Assembly (NCBI GenBank): GCA_030686995.1
Contig: CM060692.1
Coordinates: 121,494,796-121,558,795, forward strand
Source of the DNA: Artemisia argyi
Lineage: Eukaryota; Streptophyta; Magnoliopsida; Asterales; Asteraceae
DNA: 64,000 nt
Direction: 5' to 3'
Every line of letters starts with the position of its first letter. Position 1 is the stretch's first letter. A program made the translations under genes and the position numbers. Below, piece by piece: positions 1-12,600 of the stretch. The notes below the pieces were generated by a model. That model saw nothing but the letters and a program-made list of their open reading frames with translations, made no database searches and was not told where the DNA came from.

Positions 1-1
1 T

Positions 2-1327
2 TCCTTGGAAAAGTTGGAAAGCATGTTGGAAAAGGCTAAGTTGGATTTAGAAGGAGGAGAGGTTGTTGGAGACAATGTTTCTTACTTGCCACATGAAATA
101 TGTTACCCAAAGAAGGAGAAGGAAAGGAAAGTTGTTGTTTTCACAAGAGCACCACCTAAGGAATATGATGCTCCACACATGAGGTATTCTACACCTTGTG
201 CGGTGGAAGGTGTTAAAGCGTGGGATGCGGAATTGAATATGGAATATGGAGACAATTACATTTCGGAGGAAGTACTTGACAAGCTTGGTTTTGTTAGGCT
301 TGACTATGGAAGTTATGGAAGAAAGGAAGAGAAAGGAGTTAGAGTGAATATTCATGGTCACATCTTCAAAGTTGATTTTGTGGTTTTGGAATATACTAAT
401 GCCAATGAACCGGAGGTTATCTTTGGTAGAGATTTTCTTGTGAATACCAAGTGTACATTGGATTTTGCACTTGGGGAGTTACGAATTAACATAAGTGATT
501 TAGAAGAAAGAAAGAGTGTGAATGAAATGCTTGTTGATGTTTGTGAAGGAATGGAAGAGATGAAGGAAGGAAGGGATGAAATTTGTAAGATGGGCAAAGC
601 TAACCAAAACAAAACACCATTGAACAAATTAACCCAACCCTCCACCCAAAAAGAAAAAGAAAACAAATCATCATCATCATCATCATCCAAAACTCCACCA
701 AATTCACCAAAAAGTAGCAAAACTTTAACCAAAGAGCAAAAACAAGCTATCTTGGAGAATCTTGAAGCAAAAATTAGTGAATTGATGGAAAACAAACCGG
801 TCATTGAAGTGTTAAGAAATTACATGGATTATAGGAAGAAATTAGATGGAGTTATGTTAGCAAAGTCAAAGTTGGAGGATAATAGTTTTGATGAAGTAGC
901 GGAGAGAAGGATAATTGAGAATGGGCTCCCAAAGAAAATGAATGATCCCGGAAATTTTGTTTTACCGGTTAAAATTAATGGGACAACTCCTTTATATGAA
1001 TTAGCCGATACGGGTTCAAGTGTGAGTATTATGCCTTATCCATTGTATCACAAGTTAGGATTAAGAGACCCTACACCTAACAATTCTAAACTCACTATGG
1101 CGGATAATTCTAAGGCAAAAGCAATGGGGGAAGTAAGAAATGTGGGAGTTCAAATTGGTTACCAAGCGTTCTTGGCGGATTTTCTTGTGTTGGATGTTGC
1201 GGTTGATAAGGAACTACCTTTGTTGTTAGTTAGACCATTCTTAAGAACATGTGGAGCTATAATAGATATGGGAAGAGGTACCATGACAATTGATGATGGA
1301 ATTCTTAAGAATACTTACTATCCAAAT
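2..1327 (+). pseudogene. Element D: partial protease-type retrotransposon ORF, left part
   Basis: The frame is open from the window edge, so the N-terminus is missing. It ends where element A is inserted. The protein holds two retropepsin-like domains. The first (about residues 80-165) has the fold signature (NYISEEVLDKLGF, then VDFVVLE, then GRDFL) but reads EYGDN where the catalytic Asp-Thr/Ser-Gly should be. The second (about residues 330-430) has ELADTGSSVSIMP, then ADFLVLD, and RPFLRT. Between them lie a Ser/Pro-rich linker and a Lys/Glu-rich helical stretch. Family knowledge: Athila-like Ty3 proteins of plants carry this DTGSS-type protease, which processes Gag-Pol. Inference: it belongs to an Athila-related, probably non-autonomous element, because no RT or integrase follows. 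The C-terminal part resumes at 42369, beyond element A. The domain calls are good; any function is uncertain. Confidence 0.75.
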
Positions 1328-1770
1328 TGTAAGGAATTATTGAAGATACTGCTGACTGATACTTCTGACAGGTTCATGCGGAAGCTTAGAGTGTTTCTAC
1401 TGATGACTGGTTCATGCGGATGTATAGAAATCCTACGGATAGAGTAAACCATGGATAGGAATTGTGTAATTTAGGACAAGATACGTAGAATATCTTTTAT
1501 TAGTTTATGATTATTTGCTTCTTGTAAGAAAGCTTAGGGTTTCCACTAGTATACAAGGAACCCTAGGTCATTGTAATACGTACGAGTTTTTCATAACATT
1601 ATTAGTGAAAGTTTATTGATCCATAGAGGATCAAGTTTAGTATAAGTTTGTTTTTATATTCCGCAATAATTACAAGCTCACAGAGATTATCTAACTTAGT
1701 CTTACTGGTGATTACATTATTAGGCTAACGATCTATTGGCTCGTGATCTATCAAGGTATAGATCCCAACA
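1328..1770 (+). repeat. Element A 5' LTR
   Basis: This 443-bp repeat aligns end to end with 41921-42363 with about 19 substitutions and no length change. It has TG...CA ends. The presumed TATA box reads TATACAAG at 1550-1557, whereas the 3' LTR has TATATAAG at the same place, so this copy's promoter may be weakened. Confidence 0.95.
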
Positions 1771-1772
1771 AG

Positions 1773-1785
1773 TGGTATCAGAGCC
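1773..1785 (+). other. Element A primer binding site
   Basis: TGGTATCAGAGCC lies two bases after the 5' LTR. This is the usual Copia PBS complementary to the 3' end of initiator methionine tRNA, where minus-strand cDNA synthesis starts. Confidence 0.9.
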
Positions 1786-1839
1786 ACGAGATACTCTCTG
1801 TAACCTCAACACAATCACATAACTTTTCACTCAGAACCA

Positions 1840-3796
1840 ATGGGAGACAAACCAGGCAGAGATGTTGCTCTCTCAGAAGCAGGCTCTCTCACTTAACAAC
1901 TACAATAGGTGGCCTTCTCTAATAGCAATGCCAAACTTCCTTTTCTCAGGACGGATGAGTATGAGATCTGGGCCATGAAGATGCAAAACTAGATTGCAAG
2001 TGTTGACTATAACCTCTGGAATGTTATACTCATTGGCTGTCGTCCTAAAAAGCAAAGTGTAGATGCTGATGGCAAAATTAAGATTTTGGAACCTGTTTCT
2101 GCTGAAGAAATTCTTGCTATACAAAGGGAGAACAAAGCAAGAACCATATTGCTGCAGGCAATCCCTGATGACCACATGGGAGATTTTCTTTCCATGACTG
2201 ATCCAAGAGAAATCTGGTGGGCTATAAAAGCTAGATTTGGTGGGAATGAAGAATCAAAGAGGATGAGAAAGAGTATGTTGAAGCAAAAATTCCAAGAATT
2301 CAAGATAACTGAAGAAGAAGGTCTCCACAAAGGTTATGACAGGTTTCAGAAGATTCTGAGTCACTTGAATCAGCTTCTAGCCAGACCTGACAATGAGGAG
2401 GTGAATTCCAGGTTTCTAAGAGCCTTGCCTCCCTCATGGTCTTAGGTGAGTATATCATTGAAAACCAAAGGTGGCCTGGACTACCTCAGTTTTGATGACT
2501 TATATAACAAACTCAGAGCTTTGGAAGGTGATATAAAGGGATTCTCTCCATATGCAGCAACTCCTTCACAATCTGCATTTGTGAGCTCTAACTCAAACTA
2601 CATGCCACATACCTATACAAGTCCATCCCCAGTACCACAGGTTTACTCAAGTCCATCCACTCCAAGCCAAAGTCTTCCCATTACCACATTGTCTTTTTCA
2701 AATGCTAATCCAATAACTCATCCAAAGATTAGTAATGTGATGGAAGATGTACTTCATTCATTTGTTGCTGAAGTTGATAAACAACAACAAATAGCTTATG
2801 AAGATTTTTAGCAGATTGATGAACTTGCTTTAGAAGATTTGGACTTAAAGTGGCAAATGGCTATGCTCTCCCTCAAGGTTAGAAGATTTGAGCAAAAGGT
2901 TGGTAAAAAGCTCAATGTTGATGGTAGAGATGCAGGTCGGTTTGACAGGGGGAAAGTGAAGTGCTATGCTTGTGGAGAAATTGGTCATTTTGCAAGAGAG
3001 TGCACAACCAAGAAGGGTGAAGCTAGTACCAGATATTCAGCATACAAGAAGAAAGAAGTGGAGGTTGGAGAATCAAAAGCTTTGGTCACTGCTATTGATG
3101 CTAGTGTTGACTGGAATGAGCATGAAGATGCAACAAGCAGCTCTCCTCAAATCTCTTGCATGGCTAGTTGTGATGATGACTTTGGCCTCATGGGAATCTC
3201 TCCTCAGGTAACTACTTGTGTTTGTGATTGTGATTCTAAATATACAACTCTAAAAGAAGCTTATGATGAGATGAAACCAAAATATAATGAGTGTTTTATT
3301 GAAGCTGCAACTTACAAAGAAGCTTTTAAAACCTTAGAACAACAGAAGATGTGGTTTCAGCAAAATCAATTGGCTTATGAGGAAAAGATTAGAGTTTTAA
3401 GTAGAGATTTAGAATGTACTAGCAATGAATTAAAGTTTTCTGAAAAAGAAAAAGCTAGAATTGAGTCTGAGAAAGGTGTTTTGCAAGAGAAATTGGATAA
3501 AGAAGTAGCTAGGCATAAAGAGTGGCTAGTTTCAGGTGATAAATTATCTAGGTTACTCTACAGTAGTAAGTCTGTAACATCTAAGATAGGTCTAGGGTTT
3601 AAGAAATATGTAGGTCCAGAAGCAAATCACTATTTAGATAAGAAAAATCATAATTATTCTGTCCCTATAAATTATCTAAAGGAAGGTGAGATGCATGCTG
3701 TCCCAGGACTTATCAGAGGTGTATTTATGCCTACTACCAAAACCTCTGACTTTGATAGTTCACACCATCTGTTTGGCAAAAAGTCTAAAGACTTGC
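1840..3796 (+). pseudogene. gag: Element A gag, first part
   Basis: Gag forms the virus-like particle and packages the RNA. The ATG at 1840 opens a frame that holds to 3796 except for in-frame stops at 1894, 1906, 1990, 2443 and 2809. The capsid-type region (about 1940-2560, with EIWAMKM, ARTILLQAIPDD and a YDRFQKILSHLNQL-type helix) is typical of Copia gag. A CX2CX4HX4C zinc knuckle lies at 2962-3003 (CYACGEIGHFAREC), followed by a long coiled coil (about 3240-3530). Element B is inserted at 3797. Beyond B and one copy of its 5-bp duplication the same reading frame continues at 30676. The stops can each be explained by one transition in a CAA or CAG codon, but the original codons are inferred. 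The gene is broken and cannot give full-length Gag without read-through. Confidence 0.85.
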
Positions 3797-4141
3797 TGTT
3801 GGGATCATACTTTTGTATTTTAGTCAAGTCTCGGTCATTACATTTTGTAATAGGTTGCTTAGTTATTTATTCTACACTGTTTAAGTTACAAGGCTTAAGT
3901 TTGTAAAGTCCATGGGCCTTAAAGCCCACGTCCAAATGAAAGGAGGGAGGAAGGGAGTGTTGCCCTACTCCTCCTCCTATAAATACTAGGCTTATGTAAC
4001 CTTTTCATTTGTTGGTTATTTGAATTTCATTAAGGAAACTCTTGCTCTTTCACTTTTCACTTGTTCTCATAATCAACCATCTCTTTTCTCATCTCATTTC
4101 TATCAATATCATACTTGTGTTTACAAAATGGTGACCTAACA
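3797..4141 (+). repeat. Element B 5' LTR
   Basis: It starts TGTTGGGATC and ends GGTGACCTAACA. A TATA box, TATAAATA, lies at 3978-3985, so transcripts would start near 4010 with a short R/U5. The 3' copy has T for C at the end of that box (TATAAATA kept, next base changed) and one further C/T change. Confidence 0.95.
3978..3985 (+). promoter_or_regulatory. Element B LTR TATA box
   Basis: TATAAATA in a C-rich context inside the LTR, with a pyrimidine-rich stretch downstream. It is the probable promoter of the genomic RNA of element B. Confidence 0.7.
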
Positions 4142-4143
4142 AG

Positions 4144-4151
4144 TGGTATCA
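4144..4151 (+). other. Element B primer binding site
   Basis: TGGTATCA begins two bases after the LTR. Only eight bases match the initiator-Met PBS seen in element A; the next bases (TTCGCC) diverge from GAGCC. Confidence 0.7.
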
Positions 4152-4499
4152 TTCGCCTAATAGAGATTGAAGTGGTGTTCTTGGTTCTAACGTGGGGTTT
4201 GAATGCTTATTCTTCATCTTTTTGCATTTTTCTTTGTTTCTTTCACTCAAATCTTGAAGCTTGGACAAGTTTCAAGGTTGATATAGTGGTTTGAAGCTTA
4301 GTTTTTTTTGCATAAAGTTGTGTTTTTAAGGTTTTTTTTAAGGTTTTATAGCTTCTTTGATATTGGAAAACTAGTTTTTGGTAGCAAAATCTTCTATAGT
4401 TAGTGTTTTCTAAGTATTGGTGAAGTTATTTGATCAAAAGTACCTTATTTCTAAGCATTTTTCTTCAAAAATTTGAGATTTTTCAAGTTTCTGACCAGT

Positions 4500-5098
4500 T
4501 TACGCGTAACTAAAGTGAATAGTATGACTCAAAAGCTGTGAACAGTACTTTTTGTCCTTTCTACGAGTAACTTTTGGCCTAAAACCCTTTTCTTACGAGT
4601 AACTAAGGTCAAAACCCTTTTCTTACGAGTAACTTTGGTTTCCTACGCATAAAACCTACGAGTAAGTCTATTCCTATGCGTAAGTTGTGATTCCTACGCT
4701 CAAGATTCTACGTGTAAGTTGTGAGTCCTACGTAGAAGACAGATCCTACGCAGAAGTTGCCTCTACGCATAAACTTTACGCTTAAGTCAATCTTACGCGT
4801 AAGGTTCACTATCTACGCATAACTTTCATCAAAGGTCTTCTCCTTGTGTTACGGTGACTCAGTACTTCCCTAGCTTGGATAAGTTAGTGGAATACTTCAA
4901 CTTTGGATATCTTTCAAGCTTGGATAAGTTTGGAAGATTTGTTTGGTTGTTTAAACCTTACGCATAAGTCTAAACTTACGCATAAGCCTAAGCTTACGCG
5001 TAAAGAGGAAACTTACGCCTAAACTTTTTGTTTACGCCTAACATTACTCTTTACGCATAACCTAAAAGTTTACGCGTAAGATTATAGTTACGCGTAAG
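4500..5098 (+). repeat. Palindrome array 1 in element B leader (TTACGCGTAA family)
   Basis: About 23 copies, by eye, of a degenerate 10-11-mer with consensus YTACGCNTAAG, mostly 15-40 bases apart. Several are perfect palindromes (TTACGCGTAA). A gap at about 4820-4955 contains TTGGATAAGTT-type words instead. The array lies in the untranslated leader and ends about 90 bases before the gag ATG at 5190. The stretch 4152-4499 before it is T-rich and shows no gene. The core ACGCGT contains the CGCG word bound by plant CAMTA-type factors, but a role here is only a guess. Confidence 0.85.
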
Positions 5099-5189
5099 AA
5101 TTGAACTTACCCCAGGGATTTTGGACTTAATCAAAGGAACGTGCATTTCAATCTTCTACAAAGATCCATTTCAACACAAGTGTTTAAAG

Positions 5190-8100
5190 ATGTCTCAACC
5201 ACCTAATTACTACTTCCCTCATCAACAGAAACATCAGCAGTATCAGCAACAACAATACCATCAGCAACAACCGTATCAACAACCTTCACAATCACAAGTT
5301 CAAAAACAACCGTTTAATCCACTACATCATTATCTCATGATGCAACAACATCAAATCATTCCTCAACAACAATCATATCAGATGTCACAACAGAACACTC
5401 AGTTCTCCTCCAAACAACCTCACTGGTTTGATAGAATGTGTGAAGTTGTTACAACTCAACAATCCCGACATGAGGCAGGATCGCTTGAAACACCTCCAAT
5501 GCTGACACCTGGGAACTATGTTTAATGGTCAAGTCGATTCTTACGATTTCTTGAACTAAAGAAACCTCATGGGAAATTCTTGAAGCAAGTGTACTTGAAG
5601 GACCATTTGAGTGGCCAACAAGATTTGAAGCTGGTGATCCAACTGCTGATCCTCCACGTCCTCCTGGTGATAGACCTCTTCCAGAAACTGCACTCACTGA
5701 AGAACAGAAATTACATCGTGAAGCTGATGAGTATGCAATGGCTTATATACTTCAAGGTATACCTAATCCAATTTATCGCAGTGTCGATGCTCAGAAAACA
5801 GCCAAAGCTATGTGGGAACACGTTCATCTCCTTATGGAAGGCACTCAATTGAACAAAGATGATATGGAATCCAAACTTTACATGGAATACACAGACATCA
5901 CAATTGAACCAGGAGAGTCACTTGAATCCTACTATCATCGTTTCACAAATGTGGTCAATGATCTAGAACGTCACAAAATCACAGTACCAAGGATAGCAGT
6001 GAACTCCAAATTCGTCGGTAGTCTTGGTCCAGATTGGCATAAATATGTGACATTTGTACGTCAAACCAAAAATCTACATGATGCACCATATGGTTTGTTG
6101 TATGATTTTCTGAAACACCATGAACCTGAAGTGGAAAAAGATAGAGCTCTACGAGGAGGATACACACCAACACCAACACCAAATTCTTTGGCTCTCGTAG
6201 CTCAATCTCCCTATGCTCCACCACCAATGTCAAATCATGCATATGTTCAAGAGCAGAATTACTTCAGTTATCCACAATCTTCCACCTCGAACCAAATGGT
6301 CCCTTATGATTCATCTCCACAGAATGCTTCTACTCAACTTGTTCCATTAAACAACAACGATGCAGTGTATTACTCAAATTCCAATGACGATGACGATGAT
6401 GACTTTAATACGTTGAATCAGGGACTTGCTCTTATTGCTCGTGCTTTCAGCAAATTCTCCAACAAAACAAACAACCGTCAACGTTCATCTTCTAACACAA
6501 GGAATCAAGCTGTTGTCAATGATGGAAGAGTGGAAATTCAGAATCGTAGCTATGGTCGATCTGGTTCAGGAAGTTCTTCAGGAAATTTTGGGAATGGTCA
6601 GAGGTTTAGTAACAATGGAGGGTTCAGGAACAACTCAGGGTCTTCTCAGCAAAGGTCTGAACCAGTTGCAACAAGGAACTCCAACTCAGGGAATGCAGTG
6701 TGGTGCTACAATTGTAATGAACAAGGTCATATAGCGACAGCATGTCCCAAACCGAGAACTCGGGGTAGTAAGTTTCAAAAGCAGGCATTACTCATGGCTC
6801 TTCAAGATGAAAAAGATGGACATTTCCCTGAACAAGATAACAACTTCATGGCAAATGTGAACAATGATGATGACATGGAAGATCTGGAAGCTAATGCAGC
6901 TGTGATGCTTATGGCCAACATGCAGGAACTTCAGTTTAATGATTCAGGTCCAGTGTATGACACTGACGGCTTGTCTCAGGTACATGACCAAAAAGCATGC
7001 CTAATACATGAAATAGCTTCACCCTCTGCTTCTGAATCAGATATGGCGCAAGTTGTTCCATCTAAATCATCTTCATCTTCTCAAACAGATGAACAAATAA
7101 GCACAGTTGTCATATTTGATGATGACACAGTTGTTTCATTTGATGATCCTATTGAGAATGATAAACACGATCATTTCGAACAACATGAACCATCATTTGA
7201 TCTAGACCCTGACCTCATAATGTTATCTAAACAACTGAATGATCAACAATTGCTAATTGCAAAATGCAATGAGAAAAACAAAGTTTTAAAAGAAAGAAAT
7301 GCGGCACTTGCAAGAGATATTGAGTGTTATAAAATACAACTTTCAAGTCAGCAAGAAAAGATTAAACATACAAAAAGTTTTGAAAAAGCTTTTCAAGAAT
7401 CTTACAACAGAGAGCAAGATCTTCAGCACAAGATGCAAGATCTAATTCAGTCAAACGGAAAGTTGATTTCTAAACTTGAAAGTGAAAAATGTGAACTGAA
7501 AATGCAAGTTGAACGTCTTCAAAGAGACCTTTCAAAAACAGAAACAGAATTGTCAAATTGCAAAAAGGAGTTTTGTGAACATAAAATACGAAAAAGGAAG
7601 TATATAAATGATTTACTCGGTGATATTGTTGATCTTGAAAAACAACTCAAAGAATTTCGTAATATTGTTTACAAACACGGGAACTCAGTCACAACTATTT
7701 AGAAATTTACTTTAAAACCGAGACTCGATAAAGGATTTGCTCTTGGCGATTACAACTCAATGTTTCTTCACACGGCTTTCAAAGAAATTCGTAAAATTTA
7801 CAGTATGGACCATTTGCTTGATAATACGATTGTGCGTGCTGTTGTTTTTTATACCGAGGAAGAAGAAGAACTTGAAGATGAGAGTCGATCAAAAATGAGT
7901 TATGTTCAATATTGGACACCATATGACTATTCAAAAGCTCCACCTCTTTCTAAATCTTTTGTTACTCAAAAAGAAATACCTGAGAAATCATGGTTTGTCG
8001 AAGAGTCATATGTTTCTTCCTCTAATGCGGCCCCTGTCCAAACTGTAGCACAAATAAATGGTCCTTTACCATCATCCGGTGAACTTACACCATTACCAAA

Positions 8101-9661
8101 AACTTTTCGTGTCTTAAATTATTTCAAAACTTTTATGGAAGACATTGAAATTTTGGAGGAAACAATTGAACGTAATTCTGAAATAAAAATTGAAACTTTT
8201 CAATCCGCTTACGAGCGAGAAAAGAGGGATATTTTTCAAAAACAAATGAAGCCAATTGTCAAACACCTCCGTCTCTGTGCTACGCGTTGGGATCAGGAAC
8301 TTCAAAAAGAGGTCAAAAATATGATAAACGTTTTCAACGCAACTGAAAATGACATTTTGATTCAAAAGCAAAGAAATAGAGTTTTAAAAAATGATGCTGA
8401 TCGACTCTTGGAACAAGTTCTCAATGCTGATATTTTGTCTGTTATCATGAATGATCTCTATAAATCTGGTACTTCTATGCTTATGGATGATCTTTGTGTT
8501 GATAATAACTTGTTAAATGTGGAAATTGAGACACTGAAACATGAGAAAGAAAAGCTGAGAATTAAGAATGATGATGTGACAAAACAATTTTCAAAAGAAA
8601 TTTGTCAACTCAAACAAAGGCTTGAATGGTGTCAAGCTCAAAGTCTTGAAATGGAATTGAAACTTCAAAATCAAAATGTTTCAAACTCGTGTCAGCTTTG
8701 CAAAAACAACGAGTCTTTAAAAAGTCTCTGTCTCAAATATGAGAAAGAAATTGCGGATTTAAAAATTGAAAATGTCGAATGGCAACAAAACCGCGATGAC
8801 ATTAATTATTGCAATGTGAAACTTGAGTCTCAAATTCAGGATAAAAATCACATCATCATCGATTTGAAAAAGAAAATTAAGCTACTTCAAAAAGGAAAGA
8901 TGGTTGACACCACGGTGATAGCACCAGGAATGTATCAATTAGACAAATCTTCTAAAGGGGATGTTGTTCAAAATACTAATGTTGGTAACTCCACTTCTAC
9001 AGGACTAGTCTCCACTAATAGCGTTAGCAGATCCAAGCAAAAATGTAAAAAGAAGAATAGGCTCTGGCAATGTAAAAGAGGATCACTAGAAGCTCAAGGA
9101 GTAGAAGACCAACTTAGGAACTTGAATAAAACTCATGTTGCATCAAATTTAGATTCTAATCTGGCAAATTGTAATCAAAATCTAAATGTAACGAATGATG
9201 AACCTTTGAATGTTTTGAATATTAATGCATCTTGTGTGTTTTGTCGTAAAAGCGTATCATCTGGTGATCATACAAAATGTATAGCTAATTCTCTTCTTAA
9301 TCGTCATAAGAAACGTAGGACACACATTCCTTCTAGGCCCACTACTGCCTCTAAGTCTAACTTACGAAAGCCGCCTTCTACGGTATCTAATGATGTTGAA
9401 GTTACCCCCATAGGTGCCGAGAACAAATCTAGGAATCGGCCACCTACTAGTGCATTTAACATTAAGAAAGCAAGAACTAGTTGGAATTGGCAACGTTGGT
9501 TACAACACAAACCAGACTTTAAATGGATTTCCAAATTGTTGAATACATGTGCTTCTAACCAACAGGAACCCGCACATTCTTTGGGTTCCACCCTTACTTC
9601 TGTTCCATCTGTGTCTTCTTCTTGTGATGCAGGTGGTACAGATTGTTCTCTGGATTGTTGA
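5190..9661 (+). pseudogene. gag: Element B gag
   Basis: I chose the ATG at 5190 (MSQPPNYYF) because a Gln/Pro-rich segment typical of related Gag follows. The frame has a stop at 5523 and a frameshift near 5560-5580, then runs from there to 9661 with one TAG at 7700. The capsid-like region (about 5600-6130) includes YILQGIPNPIYRSVD and SLESYYHRFTNVVNDL. A CX2CX4HX4C knuckle lies at 6704-6745 (CYNCNEQGHIATAC). Long coiled coils span about 7230-7690 and 8330-8900. A second Cys/His cluster is near 9232-9275 (CVFCRKSVSSGDHTKC). The frame ends at 9661, overlapping the pol frame, which is shifted by one base. This could be a mutation or a translational frameshift. Such long coiled-coil Gag proteins are known in large Asteraceae Copia elements (recollection). 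Confidence 0.82.
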
Positions 9662-12600
9662 TAGCGGATGCACCCGACATATGACAGGAAATCTCAAACT
9701 GTTACACAACATTGTCTCAAAGTTCATTGGTACTGTCAGATTCGGGAATGATCATTACGCTTTAATCATGGGATATGGTGACTATATCAGTGGGAACATT
9801 GAAATCAGTCGTGTTTATTATGTGGAAGGCCTTGGACACAACCTTTTCTCAGTCGGTCAATTTTGTGATGGAGATCTAGAAGTTGTATTTCGTGAGAAAA
9901 CCTATTTCGTTCGTGACTTACAAGGAAATGATCTAATGTCTGGCTCACGTGGTTCTAATCTTTATACAATATCAATGTCAGATATGATTGCTACATCTCC
10001 GATATGTCTTCTTTCCAAAGCAGAATCGACTAAATCTTGGTTATGGCACAAACGTCTTTCGCACTTTAATTTCAAAACAATGACTGACCTTGCTCGTCAC
10101 AAACTTGTTGATGGATTTCCAAGATTCCGCTTTACCAAAGATCACTTATGCCCAGCCTGTGAACAAGGAAAAAGTACTCGAGCTCATTTTCCTTCAAAAC
10201 CTGAGCAAAGTACGAATCATGTTTTACAACTGCTTCATATGGATTTGTGTGGACCGATGCGTGTTCAAAGTATCAACGGTAAATGCTACATACTAGTAAT
10301 TGTGGATGACTTCTCCAGATGGACTTGGGTTTATTTCTTAAGAAGTAAAGATCAGGCTCCTTCGATGATCATCACCTTTCTCACTAAAATTCAAGTTCAG
10401 CTACGCAATACGGTACGAATGGTCAGAACTGACAATGGAACTGAATTTAAGAATCAGACACTTCGGTCATATTTTGAGAAAGTGGGAATTGAACATCAAA
10501 CATCTATTCCTAGAAGCCCAGAACAGAATGGAGTTGTTAAAAGACGCAACAGGACGTTAGTGGAAGCTGCTAGAACTATGTTGATTAATGCTCAATTACC
10601 AGATTACTTATGGGCGGAAGCTGTTTCAACCGCATGTTATACCCAAAACCGTTCCATGATAACAAGACGCCATCGCAAAACACCTTATCAAATTGTTCAC
10701 AAAAGAAAACCGAATATCGATTACTTTCATGTATTTGGAGCACTTTGTTATCCGAAAGATGATCGTGATGATTTAGGTAAACTTAAAGCAAAGGCTGACA
10801 TCGGAGTGTTCGTTGGATACTGTGAAAATTCTAAAGGTTTTCGAATCTGGAATCGTCGAACAAGAGAAATTCAAGAAACCATTCACGCTAATTTTGATGA
10901 ACTCACACAAATGGCTTCTGAGCAACACAGCTTAGGACCCGAATTCAACCGTCTTAACTCTCCGGAATCTTCGGCTGAACCTTTGCCACTCAACCGCAAA
11001 GAATTGGAAACCTTGTTTGCTCCACTATTTGATGATACAATTGTATACCGTTCTACTGAGGTCTCACCTAATTCCGCTGCTCAACCTGAAAACATTCCAG
11101 TACCAGACTCACCTCAACAAACTACGACAAGTGTTGAGAGAAACGGTCCTCCAATTGCATCACCATCTACAGTAGAACAAACTGTTTCTAACTCCCACCA
11201 TTCAGCTGAAGATCCCACACCACAATCAGTTCCACAACCCGCAGAGCATGATCCTGATGCATTCTTTAACCCGTTTGCACCGGCTCCTACCTTTCCTGAT
11301 ATAGCTGAGTCGTCTACACGCAATTTGGATCCTGCTAACATGCGAGATACCTATCAACTACACCCTTCAACACACAAATGGACTCGAGACCATCCACTAG
11401 TTCATATTATTGGCCATCCAGATGCACCTGTTATGACAAGACAACGACTTCACACGGATAGAGAAACTTGTATCTATGCACTCACAGTTTGTCACGAAGA
11501 ACCTAAGAACATTAAAGAAGCAATGACTTATGACAACTGGATTGAATCTATGCAAGAGGAATTTCAGCAATTCATAAGATTAGAAGTCTGGGAATTAGTT
11601 GAAAGACCTGACGGAGTCTTTGTCATCGGGTTAAAATGGATTTGGAAGAATAAGCTTGATGTTGAAGGAACTGTCATACGTAACAAATCACGCCTGGTAG
11701 TGAAAGGATACTCTCAACTGAAAGGACTTGATTTTGCTGAATCCTTTGCTCCAGTGGCTAGACATGAAGCTGTTCGGATCTTTTTGGCCTATGCTGCACA
11801 CAGGAACATGGTTGTTTACCAAATGGATGTGAAAACCGCATTTCTTAATGGAGAACTCCGTGAAGAAGTGTATGTGAGCCAACCAGACGGCTTCGTTGAT
11901 CCTGAGCGTCCTAACCACGTTTACCGACTCAAAAAGGCACTCTACGGACTCAAGCAAGCCCCACGGGCGTGGTATGACAAACTGTCCACTTTCTTGCTGG
12001 CAAATAAATTTTCAAAAGGATCAGTGGATCCTACACTATTTACAAAAACCTACGGGGAGGACTTACTTGTTGTTCAAATATATGTCGATGACATTATTTT
12101 TGCCTCAACAAAAAGAAGTTACTCTAATGATTTTGCAAAATTAATGAAAGATAATTTTGAAATGTCCATGATGGGTGAACTTTCGTTCTTTCTAGGACTA
12201 CAAGTTTATCAATCACCCCGTGGAATTTTTATAAATCAGTCCAAATATGCTCTTGAAATTTTAAAGAAACATGGAATGATGACCAGTGACACTTATAATA
12301 CACCAATGGGCTATACCACAAAACTAGATGCTGATTTACATGGGACTCCTGTTGACCCTACCAAATACCGAAGTATGATTGGGTCACTCATGTATCTCAC
12401 AGCTAGTAGACCTGATATAGTATTTGCTGTCTACATGTGCTCTCGCTATCAGTCCAAACCAACTGAAAAACACCTCAGTGAGGTCAAAAGAATCCTTCGA
12501 TACATAAAAGGAACCATTAACTTGGGAATCTAGTATCCGAAGGATTCCGGTTTTGAACTAATTGCTTTTTCAGATGCTGACCATGCAGGATGTTTAGACA

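Noticed and set aside
358..804. 148-aa minus-strand ORF over D's protease ORF
   Set aside because: Asp run and hydrophobic words mirror the Ser-rich linker on the plus strand. No promoter or domain.
4500..5098. CRISPR-like regular repeat array
   Set aside because: The repeats are short, degenerate and palindromic with variable short spacers, inside a plant retrotransposon leader. No cas genes.
9661..9661. Programmed frameshift between B gag and pol
   Set aside because: The overlap permits it, but I see no slippery heptamer with a clear downstream structure, and a single indel explains it as well.
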